From: JAGQSZ01 sp049672765
GTDB taxonomy: Bacteria; Actinomycetota; Acidimicrobiia; Acidimicrobiales; Microtrichaceae
NCBI GenBank assembly: GCA_049672765.1
Contig: JBATWQ010000032.1
Span: 1-23,354, forward strand
Direction: 5' to 3'
Length of the DNA: 23,354 bases
Shown in pieces: positions 1 through 6,310 of the stretch; positions within the stretch are counted from its first letter, which is position 1, and the number at the start of each line of letters is the position of its first letter. The position numbers were made by a program, and so were the translations under genes. The notes beneath the pieces were generated by a model that made no database searches, was not told the origin of the DNA, and worked only from the letters and a program-made list of their open reading frames with translations.

Positions 1-65
1 CTCAATGTCTGCCATAGGAGGGCAACCCCATTGCGGCGTAACTATTTCAATCGGGTGCTTAGCCC

Positions 66-176
66 CCCACCAGCGGTCCCTGCGGCCTCCCCACCAGCCG
101 CGCCTGCGGACCCCTCATCTTCGGCCCCCACCAGCGGTCATGCCAGCCGCGTCTGAGGACCGTCCCTACCAGCGGT
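66..176. repeat. Degenerate CCCACCAGCGGT repeats
   Basis: Four imperfect copies of CCCACCAGCGGT lie at about 66-77, 90-100, 127-138 and 164-176, with related GC-rich text between them (GCCGCG, CTGCGGACC/CTGAGGACC). The last copy contains the TAG stop codon (166-168) of the minus-strand DUF2804 gene, so the array forms that gene's immediate 3' flank. I see no gene in bases 1-165. The spacing is irregular (roughly 24-37 bases), so this is a dispersed or decayed repeat and not a clean tandem array. Function is unknown. Confidence 0.5.
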
Positions 177-1221
177 TACGTGACTCCTCGGCGAACCCTT
201 GGGCCTGGTCGATCTGAAGCGTCCGCCCATCTTCAGACACGACGGTTCCCGACCAGGTTCCGAACACCTGGTGGACCTCGGTCCGCAACAGGATGGCGTT
301 GGTCGAGCCGTGCTTGTCGAAACGCGGTGTCAGGGTCAGGTCGAGCGCTCCCTCGGGGTCGGTCACACGCCACGGGTCCATCGGACGATCCCAGGAGTAC
401 TCCCAGAGCAGTTCGCGTCCGATCTTGTGGAGGCGACCGTCGACGGTGACGCCGTTCTCGGTGTAGCCGGTTCCCTCGGTCCATTTTGCGCCGAACTGGA
501 TTCCGACGACCTCTCCAGTCGTTGCAATCCCGGCACCCCCGCCCCAGTTCCAGATGGTCGAATAGGGCCAGCGTCCACGTCCGACATCCAGGACTCCCCA
601 GGCGGGTGAGCCGTCACCCCCTATGGAGGTGGTTTCGCCTCCGACCGTGAAGTTTCCGGTCGCCGGCAGGGCCTGATCCTTGGTGGTGAAATTGAAGCGG
701 GTGTCGCTCCACGGGATGACGACGTTCAGCGACTCGTGCCCCGCCGGTCGACGGATTTCGAACTCGAACGAAGCCGGTACACCGCCCCGTTCTGTCCAAG
801 CTGCGATGAGCCTGGTGGTCGGCCCCTCACCCGCGGCCACGCCGGGACCATCCTCTATGCGCAGACGGAGCTTCTTGTTCGCGAACGACAGCGGAAATGC
901 CCCCGAAATTTCGGGCAGCTTCATTCCCCTGGCGAACGGAATCGCGACGTCTGTTCCTCCGCTCGTCCCGTCCGCCAGACTTCCCCACCAGACAGAGGCG
1001 AGGCCCAGGTAGTCGACGTCGGCATAGACCAATCCGAAGGCCAGGTCGCCGGCGAGGACAGCCCAGTAGTCCCACCGTTTGGTTCGACCCCAGACGCCGC
1101 GCATGTTTGCCCGGTGGAGAGGAGTGCGGGACCAGCCCCGTGCTTCGGGGTTGAGGGCATCACCGTCCGGAATGCAGAGGTCGACCGGGCCAGTGATCTC
1201 GTTCTCGTCGGTGGGGTCCAT
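166..1221 (-). CDS. DUF2804 domain-containing protein
   Basis: This is a 351-residue protein matching the DUF2804 family by its opening (GWSRTPLHRANMRG), the repeated Trp-rich beta-strand text (WGRTKRWDYWAVL, YADVDYLGLASVWW) and the late segment GRGRWPYSTIWNWGGGAG. DUF2804 proteins have no established biochemical role; they resemble lipocalin-like beta-barrel proteins and are common in lipid-rich actinobacteria. No signal peptide or membrane segment is visible, so a cytosolic location is likely. An in-frame TTG at 1233 would add four residues, but the ATG at 1221 is preferred. No clear Shine-Dalgarno is present. The gene diverges from the thiolase-like gene starting at 1255, so the two promoters must be packed into about 33 bases. 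The family call is firm and the function is not known. Confidence 0.8.
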   Translation of the reverse strand: MDPTDENEITGPVDLCIPDGDALNPEARGWSRTPLHRANMRGVWGRTKRWDYWAVLAGDLAFGLVYADVDYLGLASVWWGSLADGTSGGTDVAIPFARGMKLPEISGAFPLSFANKKLRLRIEDGPGVAAGEGPTTRLIAAWTERGGVPASFEFEIRRPAGHESLNVVIPWSDTRFNFTTKDQALPATGNFTVGGETTSIGGDGSPAWGVLDVGRGRWPYSTIWNWGGGAGIATTGEVVGIQFGAKWTEGTGYTENGVTVDGRLHKIGRELLWEYSWDRPMDPWRVTDPEGALDLTLTPRFDKHGSTNAILLRTEVHQVFGTWSGTVVSEDGRTLQIDQAQGFAEESRNRW

Positions 1222-1240
1222 TTCGGAATTCAACCACGGC

Positions 1241-1246
1241 TACCGT
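1241..1246 (+). promoter_or_regulatory. -10 box of a leaderless promoter (TLP1 gene)
   Basis: TACCGT fits the actinobacterial -10 pattern TANNNT and ends 8 bases before the ATG at 1255, which would give a leaderless or near-leaderless mRNA. There is no Shine-Dalgarno before the ATG, and the -35 region would lie inside the divergent gene. Confidence 0.4.
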
Positions 1247-1254
1247 CCGCAGTG

Positions 1255-2937
1255 ATGCCCCAACAGATTCGTACCGTTGATCCGCTCACTCCGATCCTCG
1301 TCGGGGTCGGCACTGCACAACATGATCCTGGCGAAATCGTTCAACCGGGAACCACACCGGTCGACGACGGCATCCCCGCCGGTACTGATCGTCCGAGTCC
1401 GCTCGACCTGATGGAACTCGCACTCCGCGACGCTCTGCATGACACCGGGGTTTCGGCGACGAAGGCATGGCTGGGCGAGATCTCGCTGGTCGCGGTCACC
1501 GAGGGGAACTGGGCCTACGGGGATCCGGGCGGTGAACTCGCCAGTCGGGTGGGGATTGTCCGGGCCAAATCGGTGCGGGTCGACATCGGAGTTCCACAAC
1601 ACACGCCAATTTCCGCTGCGCTGCGGGGGATTCGCAGCGGTTCCATTTCGGCCGCGGTTGTTGCAGGCGGCGAAGCGAAGGCAACCCAGATGTCGATGCA
1701 ACGGGCAGGCCTGACCCCTCTGGGGACTGTCGAGTCTGATCCTGCGCTGGCCGCCGCAGTACCGGATGAACGCTGGCAACCGGGCGGCGAAATCATGGCG
1801 CAGGCCGAGATCGACGTCGGAATGTGGTCGGCGGTCGAGCACTACGCCTGCATTGAAGCGGCTCTGCGACGTGCCGAAGGCCAAAGCGTCGACGGTCAAC
1901 TCGACGCCGTGGCCGACCTGTGGCACCGGTTCAACCTCGTTGCGCGTGACAATCCGGACGCCGCGTTCGGCGCACCCAGATCGGCGGAGTTCCTGCGACA
2001 GGCCGGACCCGGAAATCGGCCCCTGGCCTTTCCCTACGCTAAGTGGCACAGCACCCAATGGGGAGTCGACCAGGCCGCCGCGCTGTTGTTGTGTTCGGTC
2101 GAGGTGGCCGAACAACTCGGGGTACCCCGGGACCGCTGGCTCTTCCCCAGGGTCGCGCTTGAGTCTTCGTTCTCACTGTCGCTGACGAAACGGGCGAACA
2201 TGCATCGCTGGGAGGCGATGGGTGTCCTGGGGGACGCGGCCGCCGAGCATCTTGGTGTACCGCTGTCCGAAATCGAACACACCGAGTTGTACAGCTGCTT
2301 CCCGTCGGCCGTTCGGGTCCAGCAGCGCGAACTCGGTCTGAACGACGAATCGGTCCCGACGATCATGGGAGGGATGGCCTTCGCGGGGGGACCGTTCAAC
2401 AACTTCACCTATCAAGCAACCGCAGCGATGGCCGCCCGGCTGCGCGACGCCACGGGTGATCCGGGCGGCTCTAGCGGCTCCCGAGCGCTTGGCCTGGTCA
2501 CCACCGTCTCGGGCCTGCTGACCAAGCCGGCGCTAGCAGTTTGGTCCACCGAGCCGGGCCCTCTACTTGTCGACGACCTGGGCGAGAAGGCCGAACGTGC
2601 GACACCGAAGCGGCCCGTCGTCGACACCCCGTCGGAACTGACCGCCGAGGAAACCGACGATGCGACCATCGCGAGCCTGACCGTCACCTACGGTCCCGAT
2701 GCGTCGGGACCCGCCGACCGGTCCTCCCAGGAGTCCTCGGCGTCCTCGGCGTCCTCGGACACCTCGTGGCCAGGCGCCCCGTCGGCTGTCGCATCGTCGG
2801 CATTCGTGATCGCCGATCTGGCGGACGGGCGTCGTTGGATCGGGAGGAGCAACGACGCGGACCTGTTGTCGCAGGCTCAGCGTGTCGAGTTGATCGGGCG
2901 CAAGGTCAACATCACCGGCACGACCTGTCGCATCTGA
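1255..2937 (+). CDS. Thiolase-like protein type 1 (TLP1-like) lacking the nucleophilic Cys
   Basis: This 560-residue protein has a thiolase fold over about residues 10-450 and an added C-terminal domain (about 475-560). That arrangement is typical of mycobacterial TLP1 proteins, usually annotated acetyl-CoA acetyltransferase. Thiolase landmarks are the N-terminal ILVGVGTAQ, the ELYSCFPSA segment (equivalent to HDCFTPTE in SCP2-type thiolases) and GGMAFAGGPFNN (equivalent to GHPxGASG). At the normal position of the acyl-accepting cysteine the sequence reads VPQHTP (residues 113-118), so the nucleophile is missing and ordinary thiolysis is unlikely. The two domains are joined by a Ser/Ala-rich linker encoded by a 9-bp repeat. 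An alternative GTG start at 1252 adds one residue. The gene converges on the DUF3039 gene 23 bases after its stop. A CoA-binding or acyl-CoA-related role is inferred. Confidence 0.8.
   Translation: MPQQIRTVDPLTPILVGVGTAQHDPGEIVQPGTTPVDDGIPAGTDRPSPLDLMELALRDALHDTGVSATKAWLGEISLVAVTEGNWAYGDPGGELASRVGIVRAKSVRVDIGVPQHTPISAALRGIRSGSISAAVVAGGEAKATQMSMQRAGLTPLGTVESDPALAAAVPDERWQPGGEIMAQAEIDVGMWSAVEHYACIEAALRRAEGQSVDGQLDAVADLWHRFNLVARDNPDAAFGAPRSAEFLRQAGPGNRPLAFPYAKWHSTQWGVDQAAALLLCSVEVAEQLGVPRDRWLFPRVALESSFSLSLTKRANMHRWEAMGVLGDAAAEHLGVPLSEIEHTELYSCFPSAVRVQQRELGLNDESVPTIMGGMAFAGGPFNNFTYQATAAMAARLRDATGDPGGSSGSRALGLVTTVSGLLTKPALAVWSTEPGPLLVDDLGEKAERATPKRPVVDTPSELTAEETDDATIASLTVTYGPDASGPADRSSQESSASSASSDTSWPGAPSAVASSAFVIADLADGRRWIGRSNDADLLSQAQRVELIGRKVNITGTTCRI
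2733..2759 (+). repeat. In-frame 9-bp tandem repeat in the TLP1 linker
   Basis: Three consecutive copies of GTCCTCGGC (the last ending GGA) encode Ser-Ser-Ala, Ser-Ser-Ala, Ser-Ser-Asp in the flexible linker before the C-terminal domain. Because the unit is 9 bp, copy-number changes would lengthen or shorten the linker without shifting frame. Confidence 0.7.
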
Positions 2938-2960
2938 GGCCCGGGTGGCGCCCGAGTCCG

Positions 2961-3419
2961 CTACATCCGCGGCGTGTCGTCGAGTCCGTCGCTGAAGTCC
3001 TTGTACAGCGAATAGATCTCTTTGCACTTCTCGCACACCGGCAGCTGTTTGGGATCCCGGGATGGAACCCAGACGTGTCCGCACAGCGCCTCGAGAGGCG
3101 TGCCCTCGACACGGGCGGCCAGAACGTTTGCCGCCGCGTCCTCGTTGCGTTTGGTCTTGACGATGTGGGCTACGGGCCCGTCCTCGGTTTCGGTGCGCTC
3201 CTCGGTGATCGTGGTGGTCGCACCGGACGGCTCGAGAACGGTGGGTTCCATCAAGTTGGAAGCGGACGGGCCAGCGCTATTGGCAATGGTGCTCGACGCG
3301 CTGGCGGCAGCGTCGGCCGAAACCGTGGCCGATGCAGAGGCCTGAGATGGGCCGATGAAGTCTGTGGTGTCTGTCGTTGTTGGGAGTTCAACCACGCTTG
3401 TCGTCTCGGTTCTGGTCAT
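2961..3419 (-). CDS. DUF3039 domain-containing protein
   Basis: This 152-residue protein ends in a typical DUF3039 domain: GPVAHIVKTKR, then EALCGHVWVPSRDP and LPVCEKCKEIY. The three cysteines (C-GHVW, then CxxC) could bind a metal. DUF3039 is a small, nearly actinobacteria-restricted family of unknown function. The N-terminal half (about 80 residues) is Ser/Thr/Ala-rich and probably disordered. The ATG at 3419 was chosen because an excellent Shine-Dalgarno (AGGAGGAG) sits just upstream; reading further upstream would extend into the preceding gene. That gene (3433-3924) ends 13 bases away and its TGA stop lies just before the Shine-Dalgarno, so the two are very likely cotranscribed and coupled. 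Confidence 0.85.
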   Translation of the reverse strand: MTRTETTSVVELPTTTDTTDFIGPSQASASATVSADAAASASSTIANSAGPSASNLMEPTVLEPSGATTTITEERTETEDGPVAHIVKTKRNEDAAANVLAARVEGTPLEALCGHVWVPSRDPKQLPVCEKCKEIYSLYKDFSDGLDDTPRM

Positions 3420-3432
3420 TTCAAACTCCTCC

Positions 3433-3924
3433 TCACCCGAAAGTCGATTTCGCGAGCGAGCATTCCAACATTCGCCCCTCGGGCGAGTCGATTTCTGCGG
3501 TGACAACCAGGCCGGACCGTCGTAGTGCGTCACGTATCAGCGTGTCGACCACCGACCGTGGAGCGTCTCGATCGCTGACCGTGACATCGTGGGGAACCAG
3601 AAGCATCGCCCCGCCTGCACGCGTCGCTTCATCGACCACGAAGGCGATGTCGCGGATGACGTCCTCGAGAGCCGGCCGCGGCGGTGTCGAATCGCCTGAC
3701 CCGTCCCGCAGCAGCGCTGCTTCCTCCGCTGCGATCACCGCTTTGTGATTGGCTCTGACCCGACGAACCTGACGGACCTTGTAGATGCCGTACGGAGCGA
3801 CGATCACCGCAGCGAGCACAAGGGATCGACCCAGAACGTCAGCCTGAGTGGCAGCGCCCAGGACAGGGGCAATCTTGGTCTGCAGTGACAAGGTGGCGAA
3901 GGAAAGCGAGGGGAGTGGCGACAC
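3433..3924 (-). CDS. Small single-pass membrane protein, unknown function
   Basis: This is a protein of about 163 residues that I do not recognise. One hydrophobic segment (VLGRSLVLAAVIVAPYGIY) is followed by a strongly basic stretch (KVRQVRRVRANHK), consistent with a single-pass membrane protein with its C-terminal part in the cytoplasm. The C-terminal half is an ordinary mixed alpha/beta-looking region containing GGAMLLVPHDVTVSDRDAPRSVVDTLIRDAL. The GTG at 3924 is chosen; a longer reading from a TTG at 3978 would overlap the divergent gene's start. TACGAT at 3939-3934 ends 9 bases before this GTG, fitting a leaderless transcript. The gene is upstream of and probably coupled to the DUF3039 gene. 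Confidence 0.65.
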   Translation of the reverse strand: MSPLPSLSFATLSLQTKIAPVLGAATQADVLGRSLVLAAVIVAPYGIYKVRQVRRVRANHKAVIAAEEAALLRDGSGDSTPPRPALEDVIRDIAFVVDEATRAGGAMLLVPHDVTVSDRDAPRSVVDTLIRDALRRSGLVVTAEIDSPEGRMLECSLAKSTFG

Positions 3925-3933
3925 GACGGCCTG

Positions 3934-3939
3934 ATCGTA
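3934..3939 (-). promoter_or_regulatory. -10 box for the membrane protein/DUF3039 operon
   Basis: TACGAT on the minus strand lies 9 bases before the GTG at 3924. It shares a 45-bp divergent promoter region with the gene starting at 3969. No Shine-Dalgarno is present, which agrees with a leaderless start. Confidence 0.4.
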
Positions 3940-3953
3940 CCGCCCACGCCAGC

Positions 3954-3959
3954 TAGCCT
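3954..3959 (+). promoter_or_regulatory. -10 box for the small acidic protein gene
   Basis: TAGCCT matches TANNNT and ends 9 bases before the ATG at 3969, without a Shine-Dalgarno. It is back to back with the minus-strand -10 box at 3934-3939. Confidence 0.4.
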
Positions 3960-3968
3960 GACCAGCCC

Positions 3969-4217
3969 ATGGATCCAACCGAGAACATCTCTACCGGCTC
4001 TGACTCCCACGGCGGTGCCACAGCCACGGGCACCGGCGGTGCGGTCTACCAACCCGAGTCGGACGAGGTCGTGGAGCTCGACGCGTTGGAGTCCGACATG
4101 GCGGCGGTGGAGCAGGCGATCAGCACCCTGGACGAGATCTCCTCACGGGGCGTGGGTGGCGAGTCGGCCGCCAAGGAAATCACCGCGGCCGTGTCGAAGG
4201 ACCGCTTCGGACGGTAG
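3969..4217 (+). CDS. Small acidic protein, unknown function
   Basis: This is an 82-residue acidic protein. The first 30 residues are Gly/Ser/Thr-rich and probably disordered. They are followed by a predicted helix, DEVVELDALESDMAAVEQAISTLDEIS, and a short C-terminal tail ending KDRFGR. The helix resembles the N-terminal helix of small DksA/TraR-type proteins (LxxxExxLxxVExALxxLD), but the C4 zinc finger that defines them is absent, so this is only a weak resemblance. A -10 box 9 bases upstream and codon use like its neighbours support a real gene. It is followed by a tandem repeat and a convergent histidine phosphatase gene. Confidence 0.6.
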   Translation: MDPTENISTGSDSHGGATATGTGGAVYQPESDEVVELDALESDMAAVEQAISTLDEISSRGVGGESAAKEITAAVSKDRFGR

Positions 4218-4255
4218 GTCCGGACCAGAGCCTCCCCGATTGGCCGTCACCTGCG

Positions 4256-4366
4256 GGTGCGTCACAGCCGGGTGAAGTCCGAGCCGGGTGACGTCAGACC
4301 TGGGGTGAAGTCAGAGCTGGGTGAAGTCAGACTTGGGTGCGTCACAGCGGGGTGACGTCAGAGCTG
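4256..4366. repeat. Seven-copy 15-17 bp tandem repeat, consensus GGTGAAGTCAGAGCTG
   Basis: Seven head-to-tail units start at 4256, 4271, 4287, 4304, 4320, 4336 and 4351. Units 1 and 6 are a shorter variant (GGTGCGTCACAGCSG), and units 3 and 7 carry the palindrome TGACGTCA. The last unit overlaps the stop codon of the minus-strand histidine phosphatase gene (TGA at 4360-4358), so on that strand the array runs directly out of the coding end. It fills the gap between two convergent genes. The units are too short, and lack spacers, for CRISPR. Confidence 0.85.
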
Positions 4367-4942
4367 GTCGGGGATGGTTTCCTCGACCAACAGGTGGACC
4401 CGCTCGCCGAGCGTCCATACGCCATCGGTGCGCTCGAACCAGCGGCCACCAAGGTTGGCCAGTCGTTCCCACTCACCTCCGAAGGCAAGCTCGGCGGCGT
4501 AGATCACGCCCGCATGGGCCACCGCCAGAACGTGTCCGTCAGGATTCTCGTCGGCGATCGCGTCGAGCGCCGAAAGGACACGCTTCTCGACCTCGTCGTC
4601 GGGCTCCCATTTCGGCGGGCGCCTGCGTTCATCCAGGTAGCCGGGGTACTGCTCCTCGATCTGCTTGTGCGTCAGCCCCTGCCATTCGCCGGCGTGACGC
4701 TCCATGAGGCCCTCGACGGTTATGACGGGTCCGATCCCGGTCGCCTCGGCGATGATCATCGCAGTGGTGATGGCGCGGTCCAGCGGCGAGGCGTAGATCG
4801 CGTCGACAGCTCCAACGGCGTGCGACGCCCGACCCGCCTGGAGTCGCCCGAGGGCGGTGAGCGGCGGATTCTCCTGACCCTGCCAACGGCCGTCAGCGTT
4901 CCATTCGGATTGGCCGTGTCTGACGAGAAGTAGGCGGGTCAC
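4358..4942 (-). CDS. Histidine phosphatase family protein (phosphoglycerate mutase-like)
   Basis: This 194-residue protein has all the residues of the histidine phosphatase fold: the N-terminal LVRHGQSEWN motif with R8 and H9 (phospho-accepting His), R56 in SPLDRA, E81 in GLMERHAGEW and H143 in VAHAG. The length suits a GpmB/CobC-like or broad acid-phosphatase member, not the cofactor-dependent glycolytic mutase (about 250 residues). It is probably a cytosolic phosphomonoesterase; the substrate cannot be read from the sequence. The start is GTG at 4942. TACCTT lies 8 bases upstream and no Shine-Dalgarno is present, suggesting a leaderless mRNA. The 3' end runs into a seven-copy tandem repeat. 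Confidence 0.85.
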   Translation of the reverse strand: MTRLLLVRHGQSEWNADGRWQGQENPPLTALGRLQAGRASHAVGAVDAIYASPLDRAITTAMIIAEATGIGPVITVEGLMERHAGEWQGLTHKQIEEQYPGYLDERRRPPKWEPDDEVEKRVLSALDAIADENPDGHVLAVAHAGVIYAAELAFGGEWERLANLGGRWFERTDGVWTLGERVHLLVEETIPDQL

Positions 4943-4950
4943 GGTGTTGG

Positions 4951-4956
4951 AAGGTA
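4951..4956 (-). promoter_or_regulatory. -10 box for the histidine phosphatase gene
   Basis: Minus-strand TACCTT (in the context TGATACCTT) ends 8 bases before the GTG start at 4942, consistent with a leaderless promoter. Confidence 0.4.
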
Positions 4957-4998
4957 TCAGCGGGGACCGCTACCCGTGGGCCGACGTGGTCCTACGGG

Positions 4999-5004
4999 TA
5001 GTCT
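4999..5004 (+). promoter_or_regulatory. -10 box before the uORF/cdsA-like gene
   Basis: TAGTCT ends exactly 6 bases before the ATG at 5011, so transcription would be expected to start at or next to that ATG. This places the promoter upstream of the short ORF at 5011-5046 and inside the longer in-frame extension of the CdsA-like ORF, arguing against a start at 4976. Confidence 0.4.
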
Positions 5005-5010
5005 GACCAA

Positions 5011-5046
5011 ATGCCCGGTCCGCATTCGCTTTGGCACAACTGCTGA
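5011..5046 (+). CDS. Possible leaderless upstream ORF (11 codons)
   Basis: ATG at 5011 opens an 11-residue frame, MPGPHSLWHNC, ending in TGA at 5044-5046. One base separates this stop from the ATG (5048) of the CdsA-like gene, which has no Shine-Dalgarno of its own. With a -10 box 6 bases upstream, the simplest reading is a leaderless mini-ORF whose termination lets ribosomes restart on the main gene. It is too short for any coding statistic, so this is an inference from geometry. Confidence 0.3.
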   Translation: MPGPHSLWHNC

Positions 5047-5047
5047 C

Positions 5048-6148
5048 ATGGCCCGATCAACACGGGTCGGATCTCCCGGTTCGGGGGAACGGCCCGCCCA
5101 GACCAAGAAGTCTGCCCAATCTCGCGGCGCGCAGCCCAAGGGTGCCACCCCGGGCAAACGGGCTGTGCAATCCAAGAATGCGTCACGGTCTCGAGGTTCG
5201 GCACCGGTAAAACGAGCAGCCCAATCCAGGTCGACCGGACCGGCCAAACAGTCGCCGTCGGCTAGCGGCTCAAAGCGCACGGACACCTCCGCCGCAGCGT
5301 CCTCTGGCCTGAGGGTGACCCGAACCAGGCAGCAGCCCCGAGCAGCAGACCAGGGGCTTCTCGTCGCGCCCGACACCTCCGGACCGAAGGTCAGGATCGG
5401 ACTGCTCTGGTTTTTCGTGGCGCTTGCGGCAGTCACGAGCGGGAGGATGTGGTCGGGCTTCCTCTGGGCGCTGGTGGCGGCGATCGCCGGCTTCCAGATC
5501 GTCTCGGCTTGGCAGGAACACCAGTCGGTCAGCGACACGGACAGTTCAGGCAACCGGAACGGTCAGGCCGATCTGGTTCCGGGGTTCCAGTTCCGGGTCG
5601 TGGCTGCGGTCTGCGCAGGTGCGGTTCCACTGCTGGCGGCCTACGGCACGGGGACCGCCGGGCTCGCCCTGATCGTCGTACCGGTCCTGGCCGTTTCAGC
5701 CCACGTTCTCTCGGGGCAGAGCCCCTTCGCCGCATCCGCCACGATCATCGGCTCGGTGCTTCCCGCCATTGCTGCCACTGCAGTGGTCTTCGCGGTGAGA
5801 ATCGACCTCTGGGCCGGGCTCTTTCTGGTAGCTGCGGTCAGCATCTATGACGCCGGGTCCTTCCTGCTGGGTGCCGAGGCCGGCTCGCGTTGGGAAGGGC
5901 CCGTTGCCGGGATGATCGGTGCGCTGGCAGTGACATTCACGATGGCGGCGTTCCATCCGTCCCCGTTCGACGGCGCTACCGCTTGGATCGCCGGGGTCGT
6001 GGTGGCATTGACGTGTCCGCTCGGCCAGATCCTCGCCGGAGTATTCCTGCCGGCGCCCGACGCCCGGGCTCCCGGATTGCGTCGACTGGATTCGTACCTC
6101 GTTGCGGGACCGGCCTTCCTGGCCTGCGCGGCCGCCGCATCGCTCTGA
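5048..6148 (+). CDS. CdsA-like membrane protein with basic N-terminal tail and degenerate signature
   Basis: This is a protein of about 366 residues. Residues 1-110 are hydrophilic, rich in Lys/Arg/Ser/Ala and low-complexity, with loose repeats (KSAQSRG, KRAVQSKN, KRAAQSRS). The rest has eight or nine hydrophobic helices like phosphatidate cytidylyltransferase (CdsA), which makes CDP-diacylglycerol from phosphatidate and CTP in the membrane. CdsA-like landmarks are YDAGSFLLGAEAGSRWEGPVAG (compare DTGAYFxGRxxG...TWEG) and the last-loop LRRLDSYLVAGPAF (compare GGVLDRIDSLLAAAP). The normally conserved Lys-Arg and the first Asp of the DRxD motif are missing: 344-348 read LRRLD, with Arg at the Asp position. 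Catalysis is therefore doubtful. The start at 5048 is chosen by the promoter position; a GTG at 4976 is in frame. Confidence 0.65.
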   Translation: MARSTRVGSPGSGERPAQTKKSAQSRGAQPKGATPGKRAVQSKNASRSRGSAPVKRAAQSRSTGPAKQSPSASGSKRTDTSAAASSGLRVTRTRQQPRAADQGLLVAPDTSGPKVRIGLLWFFVALAAVTSGRMWSGFLWALVAAIAGFQIVSAWQEHQSVSDTDSSGNRNGQADLVPGFQFRVVAAVCAGAVPLLAAYGTGTAGLALIVVPVLAVSAHVLSGQSPFAASATIIGSVLPAIAATAVVFAVRIDLWAGLFLVAAVSIYDAGSFLLGAEAGSRWEGPVAGMIGALAVTFTMAAFHPSPFDGATAWIAGVVVALTCPLGQILAGVFLPAPDARAPGLRRLDSYLVAGPAFLACAAAASL

Positions 6149-6168
6149 AGTAGCGGCGGGGATGCCGG

Positions 6169-6230
6169 CCCACAGGTGGGATCCGTTTCGCCCGCAGGTG
6201 GGATCCGTTTCGCCCGCAGGTGGGATCCAG
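6169..6230 (+). repeat. 22-bp tandem repeat, 2.8 copies
   Basis: Units start at 6169, 6191 and 6213 and begin CCCRCAGGTGGGATCC; the first two continue to 22 bp (ending GTTTCG) and differ by one base, and the third stops after about 16 bases. The array starts 20 bases after the stop of the CdsA-like gene and ends 80 bases before the RsiG-like gene. It could serve as a 3' element of one or a protein-binding array upstream of the other. Confidence 0.85.
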
Positions 6231-6293
6231 CCGGTCCTGCGTCGCAGAAATCTGTCGACTCGACCCGGCGCCACTTCATATTCAGCGGTTTGT

Positions 6294-6301
6294 GCCGATG
6301 T
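6294..6301 (+). promoter_or_regulatory. Possible WhiG/FliA-type -10 element before the RsiG-like gene
   Basis: GCCGATGT matches six of eight bases of the WhiG/FliA-class -10 consensus GCCGATAA and ends 9 bases before the ATG at 6311. No convincing TAAA -35 element is seen at the expected spacing (TTCA at 6275-6278 is the closest), so this is tentative. Confidence 0.25.
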
Positions 6302-6310
6302 AGTCATTAG

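Noticed and set aside
1240..2115. Long minus-strand open frame (291 codons) opposite the TLP1 gene
   Set aside because: It is antisense to a clear thiolase-fold gene and has no recognisable domain; long shadow frames are expected at this GC content.
2942..2954. Small CGGG/CCCG hairpin between the TLP1 and DUF3039 genes
   Set aside because: A 4-bp stem is expected by chance in GC-rich DNA.
2541..3503. Plus-strand open frame of 320 codons
   Set aside because: It overlaps the end of the TLP1 gene in another frame and is antisense to the DUF3039 gene; very Arg-rich, typical of a shadow frame.
3925..3978. Longer TTG start for the minus-strand membrane protein
   Set aside because: It would overlap the first codons of the divergent gene at 3969 and swallow both promoters.
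4256..4366. CRISPR-like array
   Set aside because: Units of 15-17 bp abut directly with no unique spacers, and no cas genes are present.
4976..5047. Longer GTG start for the CdsA-like gene
   Set aside because: The -10 box at 4999-5004 lies inside this extension, so the mRNA would probably begin after it; there is also no ribosome site. Not fully excluded.
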